Shown here piece after piece: positions 15,949-24,831 of a DNA stretch of 64,000 bases; within the stretch, counting starts at the first letter, position 1, and each line of letters starts with the position of its first letter. The notes under the pieces were generated by a model. That model was not told the DNA's origin and searched no databases. It saw only the letters and a program-made list of their open reading frames with translations. Position numbers and translations under genes: made by a program. This DNA comes from Nostoc sp. UHCC 0702. GTDB taxonomy: Bacteria > Cyanobacteriota > Cyanobacteriia > Cyanobacteriales > Nostocaceae. The stretch is taken from the NCBI GenBank assembly GCA_017164015.1, contig CP071065.1, positions 2,694,501-2,758,500 on the forward strand, in the 5' to 3' direction.

Positions 15949-17376
15949 GTGAGCATTATGACAAACAGCGCAAAAACTCCATCAGGTAAGGCTAGAAAGG
16001 GTCAAGTAGCAGTACGTCCTGATTCAGGCAGTATCAAGGCTTGCTTTCCCCGTAACTACTGCTGTGACGGTAAGCAGATAAAGTTAGCTACCTCTATCAA
16101 CCCTGACGACTGGGAGGCTACAGCGTCAAAGCTACAGCGGCGACTTCAGCTTGAGCTAGAAGAGGGGAAGCTAGACGACGGACACGGGAACTTTAACGCG
16201 GGTCGTTATCAGGAAATTCTTGAACAGTACGGGTTGAGGGCAAAGCTGAGAGTAGTGAAGAGTGCTGTAACCTCATCAGATGACCAAGCACCACCTAAAC
16301 CTGAGTTATCGCTGATGGAAGTGTGGGATATGTATTGCGAGTACAGGAAGAGAGAACTAAGGGAGAGTGTTTACACGAGCATGTATCAAGGTCAATACAA
16401 AAATTTTCTTAAATCAGCAATTGAAGCTACCAAGTCAGAGGATGCTTTAAAAATTAGAAATTGGTTAGTAGAAAACAGAAATCATTCAAGTGTTAAAAGG
16501 ATTTTATCAAATCTCTCTGAAGCTTATCAAATGGGAATGAGAAATAAATTATTAACTCATAATCCTTATGATGGTATGACTGAAGGAATGCAAAAAGTAG
16601 GAGCTAAAGGAAAAACACAGAAAGAGGTAGAAACAGATAATGATGTACTTGATAAATCAAAGGCTTATACATGGGATGAAGCACAAATAATACTTGAATG
16701 GATAAAAGAAAATCGTCCTCATTGGCATGATTTTGTTAAATTCAAGTTTCTAACAGGCTGTAGAACTGGGGAAGCAATCGCTCTGATGTGGGGTGATGTT
16801 GACTGGGAGAAAGAAAGGATTTCAATTCGTAGAAGTCATGACCCAGTAACCAAAAAATTCTACCCGTTGAAAAATGACAAAACTTACAAAGGTAAAGAAA
16901 AGCGTGATTTTCCAATGCCTAAAGATGGTGAATTGTGGAATCTTTTAAAATCAATTCCACAGGGTAACGACGGCGATATTGTTTTCAAATCTAAATCTAG
17001 AAAGATAATCGAGAGGTCTGCTTTTATTCATACCTGGAAAGGACGGAACAATAGTACAGTCCTTAAAGGTATAATCCCAGAATTGATAAAACAAGGTAAA
17101 CTCACCAAGTACTTATCACCCTACAATACACGTCACACATTTATCACTCATGCTGTTTTTGACCTGGGAATTGATGAAAAAATAGTTAGTAAATGGTGTG
17201 GTCATCAAATAGATGTAAGTAATAAGCACTATCAAGATGTAGCGATATTCGCAAGTAGAATTAATCCAGAAGTGCCGATGATTAATCAGCAGCAAGTACA
17301 GCAGCAATCAGAGATTGAACTGCTCAAGCAACAGATAGCTGAATTGCAAGCACAATTAAATAATCAAAAGCAATAA
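15949..17376 (+). CDS. Tyrosine site-specific integrase
   Basis: 475 aa from GTG 15949; ATG 15958 is an equally good start. Residues about 20-110 form an N-terminal arm-binding region of the kind seen in cyanobacterial phage-type integrases (TSINPDDWEATASKLQRRLQ). A SAM-like core-binding domain follows at about 120-215. The catalytic domain shows Arg in FLTGCRTGEAIALMW, Lys around YPLKNDKTYKGKEKRD, Arg in YNTRHTFITHAV, His in WCGHQIDV and the nucleophile Tyr in SNKHYQDVA. A Gln-rich coiled tail ends it. Expected to integrate and excise the surrounding element. Confidence 0.9.
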   Translation: MSIMTNSAKTPSGKARKGQVAVRPDSGSIKACFPRNYCCDGKQIKLATSINPDDWEATASKLQRRLQLELEEGKLDDGHGNFNAGRYQEILEQYGLRAKLRVVKSAVTSSDDQAPPKPELSLMEVWDMYCEYRKRELRESVYTSMYQGQYKNFLKSAIEATKSEDALKIRNWLVENRNHSSVKRILSNLSEAYQMGMRNKLLTHNPYDGMTEGMQKVGAKGKTQKEVETDNDVLDKSKAYTWDEAQIILEWIKENRPHWHDFVKFKFLTGCRTGEAIALMWGDVDWEKERISIRRSHDPVTKKFYPLKNDKTYKGKEKRDFPMPKDGELWNLLKSIPQGNDGDIVFKSKSRKIIERSAFIHTWKGRNNSTVLKGIIPELIKQGKLTKYLSPYNTRHTFITHAVFDLGIDEKIVSKWCGHQIDVSNKHYQDVAIFASRINPEVPMINQQQVQQQSEIELLKQQIAELQAQLNNQKQ

Positions 17377-17414
17377 AAGTTAGCTTGAAGCTATCAATTT
17401 AACCTGAACAATTA

Positions 17415-17449
17415 AACCCCTTCAAATAATAATGAAGGGGTTATTTTTT
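17415..17449. terminator. Bidirectional rho-independent terminator
   Basis: AACCCCTTCA (17415-17424) pairs perfectly with TGAAGGGGTT (17433-17442), with T-rich DNA on the right. It sits between the convergent integrase and the minus-strand 80-aa gene and can serve both. Confidence 0.75.
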
Positions 17450-17451
17450 AT

Positions 17452-17694
17452 CTATTTCCTATTCCCCTTCTGTGCCTGGTCAGCCCAAAATAGACTTGCA
17501 ACTTTAGGAGGGATAGCTTTAATTTGCCTGCAACCACCCCGACCTGTATCACCCTCTTCAATGTCTAAATTGTAAAACCTAAAATCCTTGTCTAGAAAGC
17601 TTTCTGCCCGTTTTGACTGGAGGAATTGCAAAATCAAATACTCTTGCACTCCAACCGCCTCTGCTACTTGTGACTGACTGAGAGGGAGAGCCAT
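17452..17694 (-). CDS. Small putative DNA-binding regulator of the element
   Basis: 80 aa. The start SQSQVAEAVGVQEYLILQFLQSKRAES reads like a helix-turn-helix, and the end AIPPKVASLFWADQAQKGNRK resembles small phage-type regulators of cyanobacterial elements. It is convergent with the integrase. Its upstream region carries three copies of a TACTCCAAGTA motif, two direct and one inverted, that recurs before the primase gene. A role as excisionase or repressor is inference from position and size. Confidence 0.55.
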   Translation of the reverse strand: MALPLSQSQVAEAVGVQEYLILQFLQSKRAESFLDKDFRFYNLDIEEGDTGRGGCRQIKAIPPKVASLFWADQAQKGNRK

Positions 17695-17732
17695 TTTAAA
17701 GGCTAGAGCCTGTACACAGCAACGATTTTAAA

Positions 17733-17770
17733 TACTCCAAGTATTACTCCAAGTAAATACTTGGACTAGT
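17733..17770. promoter_or_regulatory. Iteron-like TACTCCAAGTA repeats
   Basis: TACTCCAAGTA at 17733-17743, TTACTCCAAGTA at 17744-17755, and an inverted relative TACTTGGACTA at 17758-17768. Each unit is itself partly palindromic (TACT-CCA-AGTA). They lie just upstream of the 80-aa gene; a fourth copy is at 19154. Likely binding sites of a regulator or of the integrase arm domain. Confidence 0.5.
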
Positions 17771-17866
17771 CAGAAACATAGGCAGGGTAAGGCATACAGC
17801 CATTAAAAAAGCACTGCCAGGTGACAGTACAATAAATAAAATCGCTCTTTAGCTTACTGTGCCGTG

Positions 17867-18234
17867 TTATTGGCTCAATAGTGCAAACGCCCTTTCCAGA
17901 AGCATCTTAGCCTGATGAAGTGCCAGCAATCTCTCTTGTTCATACCTATCCGGGTAAGCCATTCTCCTGCCTTCTAATGTGATTTTAATGAGCGCTGCTT
18001 GCTCATCAGTGGGAGATTCCATCATCTCTATCATTCTCCCTATTGCCTGGAAGTCAGCAAAATCAAGTGACCTGAGTCCTCTACCTTGCTTGAACTGTGA
18101 GAGCGCAATAGTAGGGAATGCCATCAGAGAAGTGATGTAACTAGTCTGTTGCCAGTTGGCTTGATGCCATAGCGTTGGCACAAACGGCTAAGTTCTGGAA
18201 TAGTTTTGATTTCCAGTTCTGACCTTGTGAACAT
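17867..18234 (-). pseudogene. Frameshifted SAP-like protein gene of the element
   Basis: From ATG 18234 one frame gives MFTRSELEIKTIPELSRLCQ and continues RYGIKPTGN, like a SAP-type DNA-binding helix pair, then runs to a stop. Another frame, open from about 18150, continues TSYITSLMAFPTIALSQF ... SPTDEQAALIKITLEGRRMAYPDRYEQERLLALHQAK and ends at 17867. The two parts join if one base was lost near 18145-18150. Either a real frameshift or a sequencing error. A shorter product from an internal start is possible. Function unknown; typical accessory gene of cyanobacterial elements. Confidence 0.6.
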
Positions 18235-18356
18235 AAAATGAAAGTGTCCATCTAAGGGTGGGCTTGGTGGTTGGCATGTTTGGCGACTAGCAACCACCAA
18301 ATAACAATCTCTACTATGTCGTCATAGTATACAAGCGACTATTACAAATATTAATA

Positions 18357-18551
18357 ATGCCTAGACCTGGTGGTAATCCAGATTTCATCAAACACAAGTT
18401 AACCACTGACAGACCGGAACCGTTAACGGCAAAGCTGACTGTCAGGCTTCCCCAGTCGATGATGGATGAACTGAAAGCATTAGATAATTACCCTGAATTT
18501 GTCAGGCAAGCTATTCAGAAAGCACTAGATGAACAGAATGAGCAGAAGTAA
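18357..18551 (+). CDS. Small ribbon-helix-helix-like protein
   Basis: 64 aa. After a polar N-terminus, LTAKLTVRLPQSMMDELKAL gives a short strand followed by helix, then NYPEFVRQAIQKALDEQNEQK gives the second helix: the ribbon-helix-helix (CopG/MetJ-like) pattern. Probably binds DNA as a dimer and may control the element's own genes. It is divergent from the frameshifted gene. A hairpin terminator follows. Confidence 0.6.
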   Translation: MPRPGGNPDFIKHKLTTDRPEPLTAKLTVRLPQSMMDELKALDNYPEFVRQAIQKALDEQNEQK

Positions 18552-18630
18552 TCAAATATTAAGTTTTATCCAGAGAAATTAATAAATTGTATACCTGGGG
18601 TTACTTGTCACCCTATATCAGTAAACTTTT

Positions 18631-18665
18631 GCGCTCATTGATTACTTTTCTTTGAGCGCTTTTAT
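18631..18665 (+). terminator. Terminator-like hairpin
   Basis: GCGCTCA (18631-18637) pairs with TGAGCGC (18653-18659), followed by TTTTATTA. It lies 80 bp after the 64-aa gene. Confidence 0.5.
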
Positions 18666-18726
18666 TATGTCAAATAATACCTAACCTTAGATTTTTCTAG
18701 AGTGAATATTAGACAAATAAAATAAT

Positions 18727-18755
18727 AGCCACCTTATAAAGCAGGTGGCTTTTTT
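18727..18755 (+). terminator. Rho-independent terminator
   Basis: AGCCACCT (18727-18734) pairs with AGGTGGCT (18743-18750), followed by TTTTTT. A strong intrinsic terminator; the minus strand side is also A/T-rich, so it could also stop the 42-aa gene on the other strand. Confidence 0.7.
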
Positions 18756-18786
18756 GTATTTACACTTGGATTATTGGCAGTATAAC

Positions 18787-18915
18787 TTATTGATTCGCAA
18801 GTATACTTTCTAATAATGCAAGTCTTTCATCACTTCTCCTTTGTAACTCAGCTAATTGCTTTTTGATTTCTTTCAATTGTTCAAGCTGCTCAGGAGTTAA
18901 CACTTTTGGTTTCAT
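18787..18915 (-). CDS. Small coiled-coil protein, 42 aa
   Basis: Reading minus from ATG 18915: MKPKVLTPEQLEQLKEIKKQ, then LAELQRRSDERLALLESILA and NQ, stop. It is highly charged with Leu spacing that predicts one long helix or coiled coil. Preceded by AATTGGGGTAATTTCC with no clear Shine-Dalgarno. Too short for a family call; its codon regularity and place between two terminators make it a plausible real gene of the element. Confidence 0.4.
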   Translation of the reverse strand: MKPKVLTPEQLEQLKEIKKQLAELQRRSDERLALLESILANQ

Positions 18916-19008
18916 TGGAAATTACCCCAATTAAAAATAAATTGCTGACAGTTTAACATTTGAGTAAAAACCGTCCAGCCTCCCCTCCCTCTTTTAACTC
19001 TATCGCTA

Positions 19009-19061
19009 TTTAGCTATATAGCTAAAAACTCACGAAAAAAAGAGGACACTATATAGCGTCC
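19009..19061. promoter_or_regulatory. Two operator-like palindromes with a CTATATAG core
   Basis: TTTAGCTATATAGCTAAA (19009-19026) is a perfect 18-bp palindrome. GGACACTATATAGCGTCC (19044-19061) is a near-perfect one. Their centres are 35 bp apart and share the core CTATATAG. Located about 220-270 bp before the primase-helicase gene; best read as operators for an element-encoded repressor. Confidence 0.5.
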
Positions 19062-19153
19062 CTGAAGAAAAAAACACGAAAAAGCTTGCAGATAATAGCT
19101 TTTACCGTCTCACAGGAGAACCACCAACAGAAACACCTGACTACTTCTTCAGG

Positions 19154-19168
19154 ATTACTCCAAGTACT
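19154..19168. promoter_or_regulatory. Fourth copy of the TTACTCCAAGTA motif
   Basis: TTACTCCAAGTACTT, matching the repeats at 17733-17770. It is the only copy close to the primase-helicase gene, suggesting joint control of the two transcription units or a replication-related site. Confidence 0.4.
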
Positions 19169-19278
19169 TTTTTGTGATGCGAAAGCCTTGCAAATCAAGG
19201 TAAAAACAAAAAAAAGATAGTGCCAGACATTTCAAAAATCAGGCACTAAAATTGAAAAACCTATTTTAAAGAACCCCT

Positions 19279-22077
19279 ATGATAACACAAAACGCCCCGA
19301 ATACAAGTGATTTAACACAATTTCACAAAACAGAGTCACTTTCAGGAAATCCCAAACTGATACCTGTCTCCGAGTCCGAGCCGTGTCGGCACTGTGGCAA
19401 ACCTGACTGGTGCTACCGGATAGGTGAGTTAGAGGTATGCAAACGCGATAAGCTTGCTGAAGGCTGGCACAAAACCAGCAAGCACGATGGACAGGGTACA
19501 TATTACCTTGCTCCAACTGTCAACCGCCAGAAGCAACCACGACCCAAGCAGACAAGATTTTTTAACTACCAAAGTCGAGACGGAAAGGAGCTAGTCAGGG
19601 TAGTGCGTACAGATGATGGTACTGGCAAGAAAAAAATATGGCAGGAACACTACCAGGATGGAACCTGGGTTAAAGGGCTGGGGAATGTCAAGCGAGAAGA
19701 TATTCCTCTTTACAACTACTGGGCGGTATCAGTTGCCCACGCGGCAAAGTGTCCGGTATTTGTTGTCGAGGGTGAAGCCTGCGCTGATGCGTTGCGAAAG
19801 CTGGGAATTATTTCTACTACTAATATTGGCGGTAGCGGCAAATGGACAGATACCGATTCAGCGGACTTAAGGAACGCCATCAAGGGCAACGAATTGATTC
19901 TCTGCCCAGATATGGATAAACCAGGGGTTAAGCACTTTCTAAATATCTATAAAAGACATCCTGATGCAAAGGTTTTACTACCCTATCCTGATTCACCACT
20001 GTGGGATAAATTACCAGAATCAGAAGGGTTAGATGTCGCTGATTGGATTGAAGAGTATCATCCAGGTAAAGATGAAATACTCAAATCAATAATGGATATC
20101 ACACCAGAATTTATAGAGCGATTAGAGCGACAATTTAATAACACTCAGCCTACAGAGATAGTAGATGAAACGGAAATAACAGAGCTAGACACTTCTATTA
20201 TCGGCAACAATAGTAAGTCTAAAAAGTCTCCTCCAGCGGATATAATAGCTACTGAAATAGCCAAACATTATCAAGATAAACTCATCTATGACGATGTAAA
20301 AGGTTGCTGGATGTCTTACGGTTTAGAACAGCCTGGAGTATGGCAAGCTATAACAAATGCAACGACAGAATCTATTATTGCTAAAGAATTGGATTCTAGA
20401 GAAATTGTTGGCTACGGTAGTCATAAATATGTCAAAGATATTATAGATAAACTCAGGTGTATTTTCATACAACGCAAATGGAATGAAGCGCCTGCATCAG
20501 ATTATTTACCATTCCAAAACAAAGTATTAAATCTGAAAACAAGAGAAGTAATTGAACATTCACCAGAGTTTCGTTTTACTTGGTGTTTACCTCGTGAGTA
20601 TGATGAAAATGCAAAAGATTGGTCATTAATTGAATCTTGGTTAGATGAAGTGACCGGGAGTAATCAAGAATTCAAAAACATCATTGTGTGCTTCTGCAAT
20701 GCAGTACTTAAAGGTCGTTATGAATTACAGAAATTTCTTCTCACAACTGGTCATGGAGGAACAGGCAAAACAACACTTCAAAACTTAATAGTTGAATTGA
20801 TAGGAGAACGCAATGTACATACTACATCACTGTCTGATTTTTGTGGAAATAGATTTGAAACTGCCAACGCTTACGGTAAACGATTAGTTATTTTCCCAGA
20901 TGAAGACAAGTACTCTGGCAATCTTGAACACTTTAAAGATTTAACTGGCAAGGGAAGATTAAGAATTGAACGCAAAGGTAAAGATGCAGACCAATCCTAC
21001 CAATACATGGGTATGGTGATGATGGCTTCTAATTATCCTGTGTTTGTAGGTGAGCAATCATCAGCTATTCAAAGACGAATTATTACTGTCCCATTCACTC
21101 AAACACCTCAGAAAGTAGACCATCAACTATTTGAAAAATTGACATCACAACTCAACGCATTTACTAATTATTTACTCAGTCTTTCAGATGAGTTTGTTAC
21201 TGAAACATTGTCCGGTACTCAAAAATCTGCCGGAGTCTCATTCATGGAATGGGAGCAAAGAATGATGACTGATTCTGTTGCTTGGTGGCTGAATGAATTT
21301 GTAATCAGAGATAGCAACATTAAAACTCAAATAGGAAATAACAAAAATGAAGCTAAAGATAACGGTATAGCCAACGTGACGACCCTTTACGGTAGTTATT
21401 ATCAGCGTTGTTCGGATGCGGGAAAAACACCAAAATCCAACACTGAATTTTCACGTCACCTTAAGGATTTGTGTAACAACATTTTGGGATGGAAAGAGGT
21501 AGAGAAACATGAAGGCAATAGATTCAATGAACTTATTGGGTTGCGCCTACGCAAGATAGGAGAGGATGACCACATTCCCACAGTGGAAGAAGAATATGCA
21601 GATAAATTAGAGGGTTTACCCTCCACACCCTCCACTTTCCAGACACAGCAAGCGTTTGAACCCTCCACCGCACCTTCCACCATACCCTCCACCATACCCT
21701 CCACTGGTCATGGTGGAGGTGGAACCGATAGCGACTCACCAGCATTCATCACCCCTGAGTGGAGAGTGGAGGGCAAAGTGGAGGACGGAGTGGAGGGTCA
21801 AGTGGAGGGTTCAAAGCCTTATCAGATAAGGAAAGTGGAGGGCGTGGAGGACGAAAGGGTATTTTCTACTTCTATTTTTGATTTGCCCTCATTTGACAAA
21901 GGAGATATCGTTTCTTACACAGGCACTCGCCACGCATCTCTCTTGGCTGGATTAATATTAGAAGTGGTTGAATGTACTGGAGGTCAATACTGTTGTAAAA
22001 AACCTGACGGCTATTACACTACTTGGTTGGATGTTGATGAATTAATGATTGTTGAAAACGGAAAGCATCGAAGCTGA
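19279..22077 (+). CDS. Primase-helicase (DUF3854/TOPRIM-like + SF3 helicase)
   Basis: 932 aa. N-terminal Cys-rich part CRHCGKPDWCYRIGELEVC (about residues 36-54); a TOPRIM-like domain with VVEGEACADAL and LILCPDMDKPG (about 160-215); then a P4/D5-type superfamily 3 helicase with Walker A TTGHGGTGKTTLQ (about 489-501), Walker B RLVIFPDEDKY (about 535) and sensor-type VMMASNYPV (about 578). The layout matches phage/plasmid primase-helicases that melt an origin and start replication. The C-terminal 150 residues are low-complexity (PSTIPST, then VEGKVEDGVEGQVEG), encoded by inverted DNA repeats. Confidence 0.88.
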   Translation: MITQNAPNTSDLTQFHKTESLSGNPKLIPVSESEPCRHCGKPDWCYRIGELEVCKRDKLAEGWHKTSKHDGQGTYYLAPTVNRQKQPRPKQTRFFNYQSRDGKELVRVVRTDDGTGKKKIWQEHYQDGTWVKGLGNVKREDIPLYNYWAVSVAHAAKCPVFVVEGEACADALRKLGIISTTNIGGSGKWTDTDSADLRNAIKGNELILCPDMDKPGVKHFLNIYKRHPDAKVLLPYPDSPLWDKLPESEGLDVADWIEEYHPGKDEILKSIMDITPEFIERLERQFNNTQPTEIVDETEITELDTSIIGNNSKSKKSPPADIIATEIAKHYQDKLIYDDVKGCWMSYGLEQPGVWQAITNATTESIIAKELDSREIVGYGSHKYVKDIIDKLRCIFIQRKWNEAPASDYLPFQNKVLNLKTREVIEHSPEFRFTWCLPREYDENAKDWSLIESWLDEVTGSNQEFKNIIVCFCNAVLKGRYELQKFLLTTGHGGTGKTTLQNLIVELIGERNVHTTSLSDFCGNRFETANAYGKRLVIFPDEDKYSGNLEHFKDLTGKGRLRIERKGKDADQSYQYMGMVMMASNYPVFVGEQSSAIQRRIITVPFTQTPQKVDHQLFEKLTSQLNAFTNYLLSLSDEFVTETLSGTQKSAGVSFMEWEQRMMTDSVAWWLNEFVIRDSNIKTQIGNNKNEAKDNGIANVTTLYGSYYQRCSDAGKTPKSNTEFSRHLKDLCNNILGWKEVEKHEGNRFNELIGLRLRKIGEDDHIPTVEEEYADKLEGLPSTPSTFQTQQAFEPSTAPSTIPSTIPSTGHGGGGTDSDSPAFITPEWRVEGKVEDGVEGQVEGSKPYQIRKVEGVEDERVFSTSIFDLPSFDKGDIVSYTGTRHASLLAGLILEVVECTGGQYCCKKPDGYYTTWLDVDELMIVENGKHRS
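21618..21857. repeat. CCCTCCAC / GTGGAGGG inverted repeat array inside the primase gene
   Basis: Five exact CCCTCCAC units and one CTTCCAC variant lie between 21619 and 21704, followed by about five GTGGAGGG units and variants between 21713 and 21857. The two halves are reverse complements, so the DNA or mRNA can fold into many alternative stems. The frame stays open and encodes Pro-Ser-Thr repeats and then Val-Glu-Gly repeats. Confidence 0.65.
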
Positions 22078-22098
22078 AGATGTAATTTACGATGAATT

Positions 22099-22220
22099 TC
22101 ACATCAGCTTCTCACCTGTCACCTTCATAGCCTGCCTGATGTCATTTACCAGTTGAGCCACATACTTGTACCTTTCTGATGGTTGACCACTGGCTGATTT
22201 ACTCTTTGGTTTTATGGCCG
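22099..22220 (-). pseudogene. Gene fragment cut at the attachment site
   Basis: On the minus strand a frame reads IKPKSKSASGQPSERYKYVA, then QLVNDIRQAMKVTGEKLM and stop. It has no usual start codon and runs directly into the repeat TTGGTTTTATGG (22206-22217). Best read as the 3' part of a gene cut by recombination at the element's right end. Family unknown. Confidence 0.35.
22206..22217. other. Candidate right attachment site (12-bp repeat)
   Basis: TTGGTTTTATGG, identical to 15874-15885 and followed by tgt 80 bp later. Similarity weakly continues past the core on the right (CTTT and TATG positions). Confidence 0.4.
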
Positions 22221-22254
22221 CTTTTTATGGATTTTTGAAACTCTTTGTTAGTAA

Positions 22255-23475
<1,221 letters not shown>

Positions 23476-23740
23476 ATAACAACTGACCACTGACAACTAA
23501 CCATTGACTAATGACTAATGACCAAACCATGTTAAGCGGAAGCCCCCACCTTCAATGTACTCTAATGGTAGGTATTGTGAGCGGGTGATGAGGATTGCAT
23601 CGAGTATTGTTTTTTTGCATCAGCAAAAACAAATACTCGATGTATGATGAATCGCCAAAATTTTCTGATAAAATTATTGGGTCTTGACCATCAATGCCAC
23701 AAGCGAAAACCAAGCTAATAGGTATATGTTGCAAGAAAAA

Positions 23741-23868
23741 GATTTGGGTCTTGGGAACCAGGACTTCTGCCCTTGGAGGGAATATCAGACCAATAGAATT
23801 ACGGAGTTCTAAGGGCTATTCCCGATGAATTGGGAAGCCCCCGCCGTAAGACGATGGGGTAGTTCACG
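23741..23868 (+). mobile_element. Orphan tnpB 3' end with right-end / omega-RNA region
   Basis: A frame at 23741 reads IWVLGTRTSALGGNIRP, the equivalent of RLWALGTSASALGGDVRP at the TnpB C-terminus, then decays. Noncoding landmarks follow in the same order as in the intact element: GAATTGGGAAGCCCCCGCC, a small hairpin, then GGGGTAGTTCAC. The rest of tnpB is gone. It lies on the plus strand between tgt and psbK. Confidence 0.6.
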
Positions 23869-23918
23869 ATACATCTCAATTATAAAAACTGTGTTGGATT
23901 AGGTGGATTTAAACGAAC

Positions 23919-24056
23919 ATGGAAGCAGCACTTTTATTAGCAAAACTGCCCGAAGCTTACCAAATCTTTGACCCTTTGGTAGACGTTCTCCCAGTTATTC
24001 CTGTCTTCTTCTTGTTGCTTGCTTTTGTTTGGCAAGCAGCTGTTGGATTTAGGTAA
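23919..24056 (+). CDS. psbK: Photosystem II protein K
   Basis: 45 aa. The precursor starts [20 protein letters not shown]; the mature part (from about KLPEAY) has one membrane helix ([19 protein letters not shown]) and the usual C-terminus GFR. PsbK sits at the edge of the photosystem II core next to CP43 and helps stabilise it. The start codon follows TTTAAACGAACATG, a string also found at one end of MITE family C. A strong terminator follows. Confidence 0.95.
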
Positions 24057-24078
24057 GTTAATTTATTGTCAATTGCTG

Positions 24079-24107
24079 GGACAGGTAAAGTACCTGTCCT
24101 ATTTTTT
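24079..24107 (+). terminator. psbK terminator
   Basis: GGACAGGTA (24079-24087) pairs perfectly with TACCTGTCC (24091-24099) around AAG, followed by TATTTTTTT. Confidence 0.85.
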
Positions 24108-24246
24108 TGCAAGAACTTCTTCTTTAAACGTGACAATTATTAATATTTTGTAATATTTTCCGAGAAATTAAGTAAGATAAGTACAAAGCCTATTAAAAAC
24201 TCAGCCTTTCCAGGTACGCTTACAGTCAACGAGGAATCTATCGGCT

Positions 24247-24543
24247 ATGGGTAATATCAAATTTGTTAAAGAAGATAAAGAAGTAATAGCGGCAGATGGT
24301 GCTAATCTCCGACTAAAAGCAATTCAAAACGGCATTGACATATATACATTGTTTGGCAAAATGACCAATTGCGGCGGCTACGGTCAGTGTGGCACTTGCA
24401 TTGTTGAAATAGTCGAAGGAATAGAAAATCTTTCTGATCCCACAGATGTAGAAAACCGAAAATTAAAGAAAAAGCCTGCTAATTACCGCCTTGCCTGTCA
24501 AACTCTAGTGAATGGGCCTGTCAGCGTGGTGACAAAGCCTTAA
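24247..24543 (+). CDS. 2Fe-2S ferredoxin
   Basis: 98 aa. The four cluster ligands are visible in [18 protein letters not shown] (C-x5-C-x2-C, about residues 42-51) and in RLACQT (about 78). The C-x5-C-x2-C spacing is closer to the adrenodoxin/bacterial type than to the C-x4-C-x2-C plant type of PetF. It is a soluble one-electron carrier; partner unknown. Sits between psbK and psbM, both photosystem II genes, though each seems to have its own signals. Confidence 0.88.
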   Translation: MGNIKFVKEDKEVIAADGANLRLKAIQNGIDIYTLFGKMTNCGGYGQCGTCIVEIVEGIENLSDPTDVENRKLKKKPANYRLACQTLVNGPVSVVTKP

Positions 24544-24634
24544 GTCTGTAAAAAATTTGAGCTAATACTGGCATCGATGATGCTATTCTAAAGTTGTTGA
24601 CTGGAAATCAAAATTAAAGAGAGGCTTTCTTGCC

Positions 24635-24739
24635 ATGCAAGTTAATGACCTAGGGTTCGTGGCGAGCATTCTGTTCGTACTAGTTCCCGCCGTGTTTTTA
24701 ATAATTCTGTACATCCAAACTGCTAGCCGCGAAGGGTAA
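24635..24739 (+). CDS. psbM: Photosystem II protein M
   Basis: 34 aa: [20 protein letters not shown] followed by [14 protein letters not shown]. One membrane helix. PsbM lies at the monomer-monomer interface of the photosystem II dimer. GAGAGG about 12 bp upstream of the ATG can serve as ribosome site. A strong terminator lies 35 bp after the stop. Confidence 0.96.
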   Translation: MQVNDLGFVASILFVLVPAVFLIILYIQTASREG

Positions 24740-24773
24740 AAAAGATAGCTAAAACTTTGTGCATGAAATAAAG

Positions 24774-24803
24774 ACCCCTACACCATTGATGTAGGGGTTT
24801 TTG
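24774..24803 (+). terminator. psbM terminator
   Basis: ACCCCTACA (24774-24782) pairs perfectly with TGTAGGGGT (24790-24798), followed by a T run. Confidence 0.85.
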
Positions 24804-24831
24804 TTTATCAACCGCTAAATTTATTTTGACG

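Larger units (their letters stand above)
15874..22217. mobile_element. Putative 6.3-kb integrative element (integrase + primase-helicase)
   Basis: The block starts with a tyrosine integrase next to one end and holds a set of small genes and a large primase-helicase, with a 12-bp direct repeat (TTGGTTTTATGG) at both borders. Gene style and intergenic DNA differ from the core genes on both sides (the 15325 gene and tgt). No capsid, terminase, relaxase or coupling protein is present, so it resembles a plasmid-like integrating element or a phage-satellite-like unit that needs a helper. Borders are inferred from the repeat only. Confidence 0.55.

Noticed and set aside
23530..23580. Second TnpB-type right end (GGAAGCCCCCACC ... 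GGTAGGTATTGTGAG)
   Set aside because: Only loosely similar to the right end at 23820-23868; no tnpB codons precede it.
23560..23740. Minus-strand 60-aa frame between tgt and psbK
   Set aside because: Lies in decayed transposon-flanking DNA, with no family and no ribosome site.
23905..23921. psbK start region as a MITE family C end (TTTAAACGAACATG shared)
   Set aside because: Only 14 bp match and the rest of the inverted repeat is missing; may be coincidence.
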